Source: Pirellulales bacterium (GTDB lineage: Bacteria; Planctomycetota; Planctomycetia; Pirellulales; Lacipirellulaceae). From it: DNA of 64,000 nt. Positions 28,465-36,580 of this stretch are shown one piece after another; position 1 is the stretch's first letter, and every line of letters begins with the position of its first letter. Below the pieces are notes generated by a model that saw only the letters and a list, made by a program, of their open reading frames with translations, was not told where the DNA came from and ran no database searches. The translations under genes and the position numbers were made by a program. The stretch is from NCBI GenBank assembly GCA_022841705.1, contig JALHQZ010000001.1:1860001-1924000 (forward strand), read 5' to 3'.

Positions 28465-29973
28465 GTGGAACCTTTCGGCCAGGTCTTTCTGATTGGCGCC
28501 GGGCCCGGTGACCCGGGATTGCTGACGCTGCGCGGCGCCGAGCTTTTGGCTCGCGCGGACGTGGTGCTTTACGACTATCTCGCGCCGGCCGAGCTGCTCA
28601 AGCACTGTCACGCCGATTGCGAAACCGTGTGCCTCGGTCGGCATGGCGCCGGCAAGTTGTGGACGCAGACGCAGATCAACGAGCGGATGGTGGCGGACGC
28701 GGTCGCCGGCAAAACGGTGGTGCGGCTCAAGGGGGGCGACCCCGGTATCTTTGGACGGCTCGCCGAAGAACTTGCCGCACTCCGCGCGGCGAACGTGCCC
28801 TACGAAATCGTGCCGGGCGTGACCACCGCCGTGGCGGCGGGTGCTTACGCCGAGGTCACGCTCACGGATCGCGACGCCGCGTCGTGCGTGGCGTTCGTCA
28901 CGGGGCACGAGAATCCGGAGAAGGACGACACACTCTCGCTCGACTTCGCGGCGCTTGCCCGCTTTCCGGGCACGCTGGTGTTCTACATGGGCGTCACGAC
29001 GGCGCCGCTGTGGAGTGCGGAGCTCATTCGCCACGGACTCGCGCCGACGACGCCGGTGCTGATCGTCCGGAAGTGTTCGCTGCCAACACAAGAGTCGATC
29101 GCGATGACGCTGGGCGATGTCGCCACGCAGCTCGCGCCGGGCAAAATGCGGCCGCCACTGGTGGCAATCGTCGGCGCTGTCTCGGCAAGCGGCGTGGAGA
29201 GTTGGTTCACGCGCCGGCCGCTCTTTGGCAGAACCGTACTGGTGACGCGGCCCGAACATCAAGCGGATGAACTCGCCGAGCGGCTTACCGAGCTCGGCGC
29301 TCGCGTGCTGCGGCAACCGGTGATTACGATTGGCCCGCCTGAAGACCGCGCGGCGTTTTCGGACGCCGTCAAGCGCGCGACGGGGTACGACTGGATCGTG
29401 TTTTCAAGTGCGAACGGCGTGAAGGCATTCTTCACGGAGATCGCGGCGCAAGGGCTCGATGCGCGCTCGTTGAGCGGAACACAGCTCGCCGCCATCGGCC
29501 CCGCCACGAGCGACGCACTGTTGGCCCACGGTCTGTTCTGCGACTTGCACCCCGAAGAGTATCGCGCTGAGGCGCTCGCCGACGAACTCGCGCCGTTGGC
29601 GAGCGGGAAGAAGTTAATGCTGATTCGCGCCAGCCGCGGTCGGGACGTGCTTTACCAAGAACTGCTTTCGGCAGGTGGGCTCGTCGAGCAAACGATTGCG
29701 TACCGCAGCGAAGACGTGACGGTAATGCGTACAGAAATCGCCACAGCGCTCGAAGCAGGAGAAATCGATTGGGTGACGGTGACTTCGAGCGCGATCGCCC
29801 GGTCGCTGGTGAACCTCGCGGGGGATTCGCTCGAGCGGGCGAAACTTGTGGCGATTAGTCCGTTGACGGCGGGAGTGCTGGCGGAGCTCGGCTATCCTGC
29901 GGCGGCAGTGGCGGAGGAGTACACGAGTGACGGGATGGTGGCGGCGATCTTGAAGGCTGAAAGTCCCCGTTAA
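28465..29973 (+). CDS. cobA-hemD: Uroporphyrinogen-III C-methyltransferase / uroporphyrinogen-III synthase fusion
   Basis: Bifunctional tetrapyrrole enzyme. Residues 1-245 are the SAM-dependent methyltransferase that makes precorrin-2 (opening VFLIGAGPGDPGLLTLRG, later RLKGGDPGIFGR and PGVTTAVAAGAYA). Residues from about 253 are HemD, which closes hydroxymethylbilane to uroporphyrinogen III (RTVLVTRPEHQADELAERL, later WVTVTSSAIARSL). The start is GTG 28465; the first residues EPFGQVFLIG leave no room for a shorter choice. The fusion channels product to substrate and is known in other bacteria. The 92-bp gap to leuA shows nothing distinct. Confidence 0.93.
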   Translation: MEPFGQVFLIGAGPGDPGLLTLRGAELLARADVVLYDYLAPAELLKHCHADCETVCLGRHGAGKLWTQTQINERMVADAVAGKTVVRLKGGDPGIFGRLAEELAALRAANVPYEIVPGVTTAVAAGAYAEVTLTDRDAASCVAFVTGHENPEKDDTLSLDFAALARFPGTLVFYMGVTTAPLWSAELIRHGLAPTTPVLIVRKCSLPTQESIAMTLGDVATQLAPGKMRPPLVAIVGAVSASGVESWFTRRPLFGRTVLVTRPEHQADELAERLTELGARVLRQPVITIGPPEDRAAFSDAVKRATGYDWIVFSSANGVKAFFTEIAAQGLDARSLSGTQLAAIGPATSDALLAHGLFCDLHPEEYRAEALADELAPLASGKKLMLIRASRGRDVLYQELLSAGGLVEQTIAYRSEDVTVMRTEIATALEAGEIDWVTVTSSAIARSLVNLAGDSLERAKLVAISPLTAGVLAELGYPAAAVAEEYTSDGMVAAILKAESPR

Positions 29974-30065
29974 ACGTTAACGCTAATATCGACGACCAAT
30001 GGGAGCATGATCGTGACGCCGGCGTGCGCTTTGTAGTTGCCGATGCTCCGCAATCACGCTGAACT

Positions 30066-31610
30066 TCACACCGAGTCCATCGGCGCCTCAATCTCATGCC
30101 CCGCGCCGCTGGCGATGCGGTTCATGATGTTCACATACGCCAGCGTGCTGGCTTCCACGGTGTCGGTCGAGACGCCGTGACCGCGGTAGAGGCGGCCCGC
30201 CGCTTCGGCTTCGATGGTGCTTTCGCCTTGGGCGTCTTTCCCGCGGGTGACGCTGCGGACTTGGAAATCTCGCACCGTCGCGCTCACGCCGGTGATGCGG
30301 TCGATAGCGTTGAAGATGGCGTCCAGGGGACCGTCGCCGCCGAAATAAGTTTCGGTCAGTTGTTGGCCATCGCGGCTGAGCGTGACCTTAGCACTCGGCG
30401 TCTCTCCGCTGGCGGCTTTCACTTCGTAGCCGACCAGCTCCCAGAGGCTCTGCTCGGCACCCTGCATCTGTTCGATAATGGCGATCAGATCGGCGTCGTA
30501 GACTTCTTTCTTTTTGTCGGCAAGCTTCTTGAAGGCGTCGAACACATCGTTGAGTTCTTCGGTCGAAAGTTCGTAGCCGAGCGTGCGGGCGCGGTCGGCG
30601 ATTGCCGCGCGGCCGCTGTGTTTGCCGAGGACGAGGTCGGTCTTGGTGAAGCCGACATCCTCGGGCCGCATGATTTCGTAGGTGGTGGGCTCCTTGAGCA
30701 TCCCATCCTGGTGGATACCCGACTCATGCGCGAAGGCGTTGCGACCGATGATCGCCTTGTTCCGCTGCACGACCAGGCCGGTGAGACTGGTGAGCAAACG
30801 ACTCGTGGGGACCAACCGCCGCGTTTCGATATTGGTGCTGGCTTGGTAGTAATCGTGGCGGGTGCGCAGCGCCATCACCACTTCTTCGAGTGAGCAATTG
30901 CCGGCCCGCTCGCCGATGCCGTTGATGGTGCATTCAATCTGCCCGGCGCCATTTTCAACCGCGGCCAAACTGTTGGCGACCGCCATGCCGAGGTCGTCGT
31001 GGCAGTGCACACTGATGACGGCCTTGGCGATGTTCGGCACGCGGTCCACCAAGTTCTTGATCACGCGGCCCATGTGCGTGGGCGTGGCATAACCCACTGT
31101 ATCCGGGATGTTCACCGTGGTGGCGCCGGCGTCGATGACCGCTTCGACCACCTGACAGAGAAAATCGCTTTCCGTACGGGCGGCGTCTTCGGGGGAAAAC
31201 TCGATGTTGTCGCACACGTTGCGGGCCCGTTTGACCCCTTCCACCGCGCGGCGGATGATTTCGTCTTTGTCCATCCGCAACTTGAACTCGCGATGAATCG
31301 CGCTGGTGGCGAGGAAGACGTGAATCCGCGGCCGCTCGGCGCCCTTGAGCGCTTCCCACGCGCGATCGATGTCCTTTTCGTTGCAGCGCGCGAGCCCACA
31401 GATTTGCACGCCGCGGACCTGCTTGGCGATGGTGCGGACCGATTCAAAATCCCCCGGCGAAGCAATGGGGAACCCCGCTTCGATGACATCCACCCCCAGC
31501 GCTGCAAGGGCGTGCGCCATTTCCAACTTTTCCTCGTGATTCATGCTGCCGCCGGGCGACTGCTCGCCATCGCGGAGGGTGGTATCGAAGATGGTGATGT
31601 GGCGGGACAT
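30066..31610 (-). CDS. leuA: 2-isopropylmalate synthase
   Basis: Condenses acetyl-CoA with 2-oxoisovalerate, the committed step of leucine synthesis. The 514-residue product begins MSRHITIFDTTLRDGEQSPG. The catalytic region includes the metal-binding HCHDD and the run NGIGERAGNCSLEEVVMAL. The C-terminal LeuA regulatory domain (from about residue 390) is complete, so leucine feedback is expected. The frame is open 17 codons further upstream, but that part is a pyrimidine-rich repeat. No Shine-Dalgarno sequence precedes ATG 31610. A full attenuator lies upstream at 31706-31862. Confidence 0.95.
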   Translation of the reverse strand: MSRHITIFDTTLRDGEQSPGGSMNHEEKLEMAHALAALGVDVIEAGFPIASPGDFESVRTIAKQVRGVQICGLARCNEKDIDRAWEALKGAERPRIHVFLATSAIHREFKLRMDKDEIIRRAVEGVKRARNVCDNIEFSPEDAARTESDFLCQVVEAVIDAGATTVNIPDTVGYATPTHMGRVIKNLVDRVPNIAKAVISVHCHDDLGMAVANSLAAVENGAGQIECTINGIGERAGNCSLEEVVMALRTRHDYYQASTNIETRRLVPTSRLLTSLTGLVVQRNKAIIGRNAFAHESGIHQDGMLKEPTTYEIMRPEDVGFTKTDLVLGKHSGRAAIADRARTLGYELSTEELNDVFDAFKKLADKKKEVYDADLIAIIEQMQGAEQSLWELVGYEVKAASGETPSAKVTLSRDGQQLTETYFGGDGPLDAIFNAIDRITGVSATVRDFQVRSVTRGKDAQGESTIEAEAAGRLYRGHGVSTDTVEASTLAYVNIMNRIASGAGHEIEAPMDSV

Positions 31611-31664
31611 GGGTGGCGGAAGGGGTCGAAAGGTGAAAGAGTGGAAAGGTCGAAAAGTCATGAG

Positions 31665-31684
31665 CCCCCGACGTCAGTCGGGGG
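31665..31684 (-). other. Stable hairpin in the leuA 5' region
   Basis: A perfect 8-bp stem (minus strand CCCCCGAC / GTCGGGGG) with a 4-nt loop sits between the attenuator terminator and the leuA start. No U-tract follows. It may insulate the leuA start region or simply be a repeat. Confidence 0.6.
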
Positions 31685-31705
31685 AGGATTTACGATATAG
31701 TTACG

Positions 31706-31735
31706 AAAAAACCCCGAAGCGGGGGCTTCGGGGTT
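31706..31735 (-). terminator. leu attenuator terminator
   Basis: On the minus strand an 11-bp stem (AACCCCGAAGC / GCTTCGGGGTT) closes a loop of four C and runs directly into TTTTTT (31711-31706). This is an intrinsic terminator placed upstream of leuA and after the leader peptide, where it would stop leuA transcription. Confidence 0.88.
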
Positions 31736-31783
31736 GGCGTGAATCAAGCGGCTCGATAGCTGCGTACGCTCCCCTAGGCCCCC
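31721..31783 (-). promoter_or_regulatory. leu antiterminator pairing
   Basis: On the minus strand GGGGGCCTAGGGG (31783-31771), which contains the leader stop codon, can pair with CCCCGAAGCCCCC (31733-31721), the 5' arm and loop of the terminator. 11 of 13 positions pair (six, then one, then four). The two structures exclude each other. A ribosome stalled on the leucine codons leaves the first strand free; a ribosome at the stop codon covers it. Confidence 0.8.
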
Positions 31784-31827
31784 AAGGGCAAGGTAAGTAG
31801 CAGCAGGCTGAGCGAGTTAGTTGGCAT
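31774..31827 (-). CDS. leuL: leu operon leader peptide
   Basis: The frame from ATG 31827 to TAG 31774 encodes MPTNSLSLLLLTLPLGA: 7 leucines in 17 residues, with four in a row (codons CTG CTG CTA CTT). The stop codon lies within the antiterminator strand. Such a peptide senses charged tRNA-Leu through ribosome stalling, as in the leu attenuators of proteobacteria and actinobacteria. No ribosome site can fit, because the predicted transcription start is at or next to the ATG. Confidence 0.85.
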   Translation of the reverse strand: MPTNSLSLLLLTLPLGA

Positions 31828-31833
31828 ACTGTT

Positions 31834-31862
31834 CTTATAGCTGACGCGGCGGGGCGGGGCAA
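31834..31862 (-). promoter_or_regulatory. Predicted sigma-70-type promoter of leuL-leuA
   Basis: On the minus strand TTGCCC (31862-31857) and TATAAG (31839-31834) are separated by exactly 17 bp. The -10 box matches the consensus at 5 of 6 positions and the -35 box at 4 of 6. The start point would fall about 6-7 nt downstream, at the leader ATG, which predicts a leaderless or nearly leaderless leader mRNA. Beyond it, 31875-31892 holds a weak CCCCC/GGGGG stem after the DUF1080 gene. The 317-bp gap between leuA and DUF1080 is thus filled by leu control elements. Confidence 0.7.
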
Positions 31863-31927
31863 GGTTCGCTTGTACCCCCAGAAAATCGGGGGCCCATAAT
31901 TAAGGGGAAACGGCCCCCCCCGGCCAA

Positions 31928-32632
31928 CTATTCCAACTCCTTAATCCGGATATTCTTCCACCGCACGGTGGCGCCTTCTTTGCTTTCATCGCCGCCGATG
32001 CTGTGGACTTGCAGGGCGATGAAGCCGCGGAGCGTGAGGTCATCGTGTAGATGGGCCACCGGCACGCCGTTGATGCTGGTGCTGAGGTGGTCTCCTTGGG
32101 CTTCAATGGTGTAATGGTTCCACTCGCCTCGCTTGAACGCGGCGCGGGCGGCGGCGTGCTTGTCGCCTTCGAGATTGTAGAGCCAACCACGGCGGGCTTC
32201 GTCGTAGATGCCGCCGGACCAACTGCGGTTGGAAGGGTCGATCTCCACTTGGTACCCATGCACGCGATTAGCCGGGATGGTGATCTTGCTGATCGTGCCA
32301 TCGGCCAGCGGAAGTTCGAGTTCTTGTTTTTCGTCCTTGCAGAGGCTGCGAATCTGGATGCCGGAGTTGAGACGGTCGTCTACCTTCAAATCAACTTCCA
32401 GCAGGAAGTCGCCATAATCTTTATCCGTGCAGAGGAACGTGTTGTCGGTGTGCAGCTTGCTAGTGCCGACGATTTCATCGCCCTCGATCTGGTACTTCGC
32501 ATCGCCGCCGCGCTGCGTCCAGCCAGAGAGGTCTTTGCCGTTGAATAGCGAAACGAAACCGTCGCCGTCTTTCGCTGCGCAGTGCGAAACGCAAGCCAGC
32601 ACAAACACAACAGTCGAAAGAAAAGTCTTCAT
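31928..32632 (-). CDS. Secreted DUF1080 protein
   Basis: A 234-residue product with a signal peptide ([20 protein letters not shown]), then one DUF1080 domain that starts [16 protein letters not shown] and contains NSGIQIRSL. The domain has a concanavalin-like beta-sandwich fold and is now often called 3-keto-disaccharide hydrolase. It is greatly expanded in planctomycetes and is thought to act on polysaccharide-derived sugars in the periplasm. The upstream 63 bp contain an ACCACTGACCACTGAC tract. Confidence 0.9.
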   Translation of the reverse strand: MKTFLSTVVFVLACVSHCAAKDGDGFVSLFNGKDLSGWTQRGGDAKYQIEGDEIVGTSKLHTDNTFLCTDKDYGDFLLEVDLKVDDRLNSGIQIRSLCKDEKQELELPLADGTISKITIPANRVHGYQVEIDPSNRSWSGGIYDEARRGWLYNLEGDKHAAARAAFKRGEWNHYTIEAQGDHLSTSINGVPVAHLHDDLTLRGFIALQVHSIGGDESKEGATVRWKNIRIKELE

Positions 32633-32699
32633 ATATGTTATTTCGTCCGCCCTTGCTGTTTTTTTCGCTCGTTACCACTGACCACTGACTACTAACCAC

Positions 32700-32936
32700 C
32701 TACCAATGATCATCCTCTTCCGGCGGACCCATGCCGCCCTGCCACGCTTCGAGCTGGTCGATGAGGTCGGTCCGTTCGGTGGGGTTGGCCCACACGCTTT
32801 CGCCCTGTTCGAGGCGGACCTCGTAGGTCCCCTCGCGCAGGCAATCTTCCTGCCCACAGAAGTGGGGCGTCGCCGCTACCCACATCACGCGGTACAGCGG
32901 CACATGCTTGTCATCGATCCGGCACATGATGCTCAT
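32700..32936 (-). CDS. Small conserved planctomycete protein
   Basis: A 78-residue acidic protein beginning MSIMCRIDDKHVPLYRVMWV. It has cysteines at 5, 27 and 32 (HFCGQEDC) and ends in PEEDDHW. I recognise this small family from planctomycetes, without a known function. The HxCxxxxC run suggests metal binding, which is inference. It lies between the DUF1080 and proC genes on the same strand. Confidence 0.7.
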   Translation of the reverse strand: MSIMCRIDDKHVPLYRVMWVAATPHFCGQEDCLREGTYEVRLEQGESVWANPTERTDLIDQLEAWQGGMGPPEEDDHW

Positions 32937-33047
32937 GCGGATTGTCCTCCCGAGTGTGATTTTAAGCGGGGGGAGGGCGGGGGGCTATGGGCGGTTGGCG
33001 GTTAGGTATTGGCTGTTGGCTGTTGGCGAGAGGAAAAGTCGAGCGCT

Positions 33048-33857
33048 CTACTTGCCCAGTTCCTTGGATCGCTCCGCCGCCGCGGTGACTGCTTCGATCA
33101 GCGCCCCGCGAAGTCCCAACCGTTCGAGTTCCGCCAGGCCGGCGATCGTCGTGCCGGCGGGGCTGGCCACCGCGTCGCGGAGTTCGGCGGGATGCTTGCC
33201 GGTTTCAAGCACCATCGCGGCGGCGCCGGCCACGGTCTGCGCTGCCAGTTCGGCGGCGAGGGCTCGCGGCAAGCCGGCGCGCACGCCACCATCGGCCAAG
33301 GCTTCGATCACCGTGTACACAAAGGCGGGACCAGAACCGCTGAGGCCGGTCACCGCGTCGAGCAGTTTCTCGGGCACTTCGTGGGCGATGCCAACCGCGG
33401 AGAGGAGCTGCCGCACGCGCTGGCCGTCGGTGCTGTCGGCATGTTCACCCAGTGCGAAGCAACTGGCGCCTTGGCCCACGAGGCACGGGGTGTTGGGCAT
33501 CACGCGGACGATGCGTGAGCCAGGCGGAAGTTGGGCGGCGAGTTTTTTCAGCGTTACGCCCGCGGCGATCGACACGACCACCGCGGTCGGCTGAAGGGCG
33601 GGCGCTACTTCCGCCAGCGCTGCACTCATCTGCTGCGGCTTGACGGCGAGGACGAGCAGCGTCGCTTGCGAAGCCACCGCCGCGTTGCTCTCGACCACAG
33701 CAGCGGCGCCGAAGAGTTCGGCAAAGTTCGCGCGAGCGCCTTCGAACGGATCGAACGCCCGGATTTGTTCAGCCCGGTAAAGCCCCGCGGCGACCACCCC
33801 TTTCGCCAAGGCGGTCGCCATTTGGCCAGCGCCGATAAAACCCAAGATTTCTTGCAT
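33048..33857 (-). CDS. proC: Pyrroline-5-carboxylate reductase
   Basis: Reduces pyrroline-5-carboxylate to proline with NAD(P)H. The 269-residue product has the expected length. The nucleotide-binding motif FIGAGQMATALAKG lies at residues 7-20. The family signature GLSGSGPAFVYTVIEALADGGVRAGL is followed by the A..LA.QTVAGAA helix of the dimerisation domain. No proA or proB is nearby. A family A palindrome lies 28 bp upstream of the start. Confidence 0.95.
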   Translation of the reverse strand: MQEILGFIGAGQMATALAKGVVAAGLYRAEQIRAFDPFEGARANFAELFGAAAVVESNAAVASQATLLVLAVKPQQMSAALAEVAPALQPTAVVVSIAAGVTLKKLAAQLPPGSRIVRVMPNTPCLVGQGASCFALGEHADSTDGQRVRQLLSAVGIAHEVPEKLLDAVTGLSGSGPAFVYTVIEALADGGVRAGLPRALAAELAAQTVAGAAAMVLETGKHPAELRDAVASPAGTTIAGLAELERLGLRGALIEAVTAAAERSKELGK

Positions 33858-33885
33858 AACGGAGTCTTGTGGATGCGACCCTTAA

Positions 33886-33945
33886 CCGGCACGCGCTAGC
33901 GTCCGGTTGTTCTTCGATCACAACCGGACGCTCCCGCGTGCCGGC
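33886..33945. repeat. Palindromic intergenic repeat, family A
   Basis: Arms of about 25 bp (CCGGCACGCGCTAGCGTCCG and the complement of a CCGGCACGCGGGAGCGTCCG variant) with only a 3-base disagreement and a 9-bp loop. It sits between the divergent proC and the secreted protein gene. Confidence 0.85.
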
Positions 33946-34133
33946 TGATTAACGATTTCTTCATCGTAGTTTCAAAAACTTGATCAAGCTAGCGGCGTGC
34001 CAGAGAACTGGCGCAAAAAATGTCGCAATTTCTCGGAGCCTCAGCCGACCGATTCCCCTTTCGCAAGCTATGGTTATGTTGTGGACGCAGCGGCGGCCAC
34101 ATGCGAAGAGACTCTCATCATGCGGAGATAAGC

Positions 34134-34895
34134 ATGCAGTCGCACTGGGCAATGGGACTGATTGTCGCGATTTCTTGCGGGGTACTGGCCCCGGTCCACG
34201 CGGAACAATACTTGCTTGCGGATGGCGTTGGCTGGCCCGGCGAAATGCTGCAAACCACAGGCGCTTCTGCGCCGCAACTGTTGTATCGCCGCAACATTTC
34301 AGTCAGCGATGAAGTGATCCCGCGGCTGCGGAGCATCACGCAACTGCGCGATGGCCGGATTGTCTTTTGCAGCGGGCTTGATCGCTCGGTAATTTTGTTC
34401 GACCGAGGCGCCGAGCAGCGTTTGCACTACGGCGGCGGCCAAGTGCGGCAGGTGCGAACCGACAGTAACGGCGTGCTGTACTGGAGCACTGTCGAAACGC
34501 CCCTCGGCAACAATCCGCTCCCCGATGGATTCATTTATTCGTGGAGTCCCACCACCCGTCAAACAACGGTCGTGCAAACCTTTTCGCAAGGTGATGTCGG
34601 CCACGCCTGGTGGGGCGCCTTTGATGTGCGTGGCGCGCGCATTTGGGTGGCGACGCAATCCGACCCCACGGCGCTGTACGATGTTTCGCAGTCGCCTGTG
34701 CAGCGCGTCGCCGTGCTACCGGTGAGCGCCGTGGCGTTCCGCCGCGTCGGCGAGAATGGCCTGTTGGTGTGCGATGGCGAAGGCAAGCTCTACCGCTTTG
34801 ATGACTTGCGGCAGCCGGCGCGTCATGTAGTGGTGCTCGACGCGGGGCGGCCGTTCGTGGACTTCACCCCGGCGGCGGCGACGCCGTCATCGTAG
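34134..34895 (+). CDS. Secreted hypothetical protein, beta-propeller-like
   Basis: A 253-residue product with a signal peptide (MQSHWAMGLIVAISCGVLAP, then VHA). Repeating strand units such as LRSITQLRDGRIVFCSGLDRSVILFD and VRQVRTDSNGVLYWSTVE resemble the blades of a partial beta-propeller. The frame is open further upstream to 34020, but ATG 34134 places the signal peptide correctly. Function unknown. The 121-bp gap after it carries a GTAGGGTGCGA...TCGCACCCTA inverted repeat. Confidence 0.65.
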   Translation: MQSHWAMGLIVAISCGVLAPVHAEQYLLADGVGWPGEMLQTTGASAPQLLYRRNISVSDEVIPRLRSITQLRDGRIVFCSGLDRSVILFDRGAEQRLHYGGGQVRQVRTDSNGVLYWSTVETPLGNNPLPDGFIYSWSPTTRQTTVVQTFSQGDVGHAWWGAFDVRGARIWVATQSDPTALYDVSQSPVQRVAVLPVSAVAFRRVGENGLLVCDGEGKLYRFDDLRQPARHVVVLDAGRPFVDFTPAAATPSS

Positions 34896-35016
34896 CTTGC
34901 GTAGGGTGCGACGCAGCGTTAGCGGATTCGCACCAGGGGCCGCAACTTCGGTTCCCGACTCATGCCGAAAGCGTTAGTTTGCTGCGATTCCGGCTGAAGC
35001 CTTCATCGCACCCTAA

Positions 35017-36399
35017 TTATTTGCTGACGATCTCGAACTCCAGCGTTTGAACCGCCAGTTTGTCGCCGAGGCGATCGCGCAGGGTGAGTTCGAGTTTGTA
35101 TTTGTTGGGGTAGATCGTGGTCGGCAGGTCGGTGTCGTACTGAATGTGGAAATCGCGGCGGCGGGTGAGGCAGTAGTCGTCGATCGGCGGGAACTCTTTG
35201 CTTTCCACCACGGCGCCATTGTGGTCGAGCACGCGGTAGCTGGTGTCGATGGTCGAGTGATACCCCTCGGCCGTTGATTCGCTGCGGTAGTTGACGACTT
35301 CCAAGTACAGCTTCACGGGATCGCCCGGTTTGAACTGCGGCTTGGCAAGCGGCTCGTAGGCGCCGAAGCCGAGCACCTCGCTGCAGAAGCTGGCGTTGCG
35401 AACGGTAAGCGTGGCGACATTGCCAAGCTGGCCGGCTGCTTCTTCGAGCTGAAAACTAGCGGCGGCGGCGCGGCGGGCAACATCGGGCTGGCTGGCCGAA
35501 TCGAGCATCGTCGACACAGCGAACAACTGCTTTGACCAATAGCCTTGCTCCGAAGCGGGCAGCCCTGGAATTGGCGCCATCGCGGCGTCCTCTTTGCCGG
35601 CCGCGAGCTGGAGCATCCGCAGACGAGCATGGTCGTACGCTTCGGCGGTGTTCGCCGGTTGCGCCGGTGCAACCGCGGCGAGTTGCGTGATCGTGCGGTC
35701 GAGACTCTGCCGCCAATTGCCGGGCTCCGGTGACGGTGGTGACTGCCGATCAGTCACGCGCGGCGAAGTTGCTTCGGCGCTGACCAAGCGCACTTCCGAC
35801 TGCGCATTACTCGCCGTTGCGTGTTGATTCTCAATCCGGAGCGGCGCGGCGGGCTGTTCGATTGGTGGAAGTGGTGTCGAAGGCGGCTCGATCGGAGCTT
35901 GGGCGACCGCCGGGGCAGCGCCCGATGAAGGGGGCTGGAGAACCTTCGCGGTGGGGCCCGGTGCTGCGAACAGGGGTTGAGCGGTCGGGTTCGTTGCGAT
36001 AGCGGACGGCGGCGGCAAAGCCGGAAGTTTTGGCGCCGTCGCTTGTGCGCGCTGGGCGGCGTAGGCGAGCGTCGCGCGAAACTGCGTGGTGGTAACCCGC
36101 CACATCACGGGCGGCACGGTTTGCAGTTGCGTGAGGAGTTGCTGATGCGCGGCGGGATCGGTCGCAGCGATCGCTTGCAGATCCGGCGCGATGGCGGCCA
36201 GCGCTTGTTGGTGGGTAATTTCCACCGAGGGATCGTCGGCCGGTGCGGTGGTTGTTGACGCCGTGCGTGGAACCGTCGGCGCGGCGGCCGCTTGCGGTGG
36301 GGCAGCGCTCACGATGCCCGCACTCGGCGCAGCGCCCATCATGCTTTGGCAACCGCCGAGGCTGACGAAGAGCAGCAGAAGGAGCAGGTTCGCGCGCAT
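35017..36399 (-). CDS. Putative lipoprotein
   Basis: A 460-residue product with a lipoprotein signal peptide: MRANLLLLLLFVSLGGC, lipobox LGGC with C17. Residues about 25-240 are rich in Ala, Pro, Thr and Gln and are probably disordered. The C-terminal 180 residues look folded (GDPVKLYLEVVNYRSESTAEG, RDFHIQYDTDLPTTIYPNKY), probably an immunoglobulin-like sandwich. I do not recognise a family. Confidence 0.7.
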   Translation of the reverse strand: MRANLLLLLLFVSLGGCQSMMGAAPSAGIVSAAPPQAAAAPTVPRTASTTTAPADDPSVEITHQQALAAIAPDLQAIAATDPAAHQQLLTQLQTVPPVMWRVTTTQFRATLAYAAQRAQATAPKLPALPPPSAIATNPTAQPLFAAPGPTAKVLQPPSSGAAPAVAQAPIEPPSTPLPPIEQPAAPLRIENQHATASNAQSEVRLVSAEATSPRVTDRQSPPSPEPGNWRQSLDRTITQLAAVAPAQPANTAEAYDHARLRMLQLAAGKEDAAMAPIPGLPASEQGYWSKQLFAVSTMLDSASQPDVARRAAAASFQLEEAAGQLGNVATLTVRNASFCSEVLGFGAYEPLAKPQFKPGDPVKLYLEVVNYRSESTAEGYHSTIDTSYRVLDHNGAVVESKEFPPIDDYCLTRRRDFHIQYDTDLPTTIYPNKYKLELTLRDRLGDKLAVQTLEFEIVSK

Positions 36400-36496
36400 T
36401 TCGATTGGCAGTCCGCGGAATTAACGAGCACAACGGCCGAGGACTGTAGCGAATGCTGAGTCGCGAGACAACGCCAGCGCCGGTGCTAGCAGCAAA

Positions 36497-36571
36497 CCCG
36501 GGAGGGCGACGCTCCGCGGCGCCATGCAGCAGGTACCGAACACGGGCTCGGCGGAGCGTCGCCCTCCCGGG
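36497..36571. repeat. Long perfect inverted repeat
   Basis: Two perfect 21-bp arms (left arm starts CCCGGGAGGGCGACGCTCCG) with a 33-bp loop lie in the 181-bp gap between the lipoprotein and holA. The right arm ends 9 bp before the holA stop. It may act as a structural end for holA mRNA on the minus strand, but no U-tract follows. Confidence 0.85.
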
Positions 36572-36580
36572 ATCTTGGGG

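Noticed and set aside
31875..31892. Terminator of the DUF1080 gene
   Set aside because: Only a 5-bp C/G stem with an 8-nt loop and no T-tract; too weak to call.
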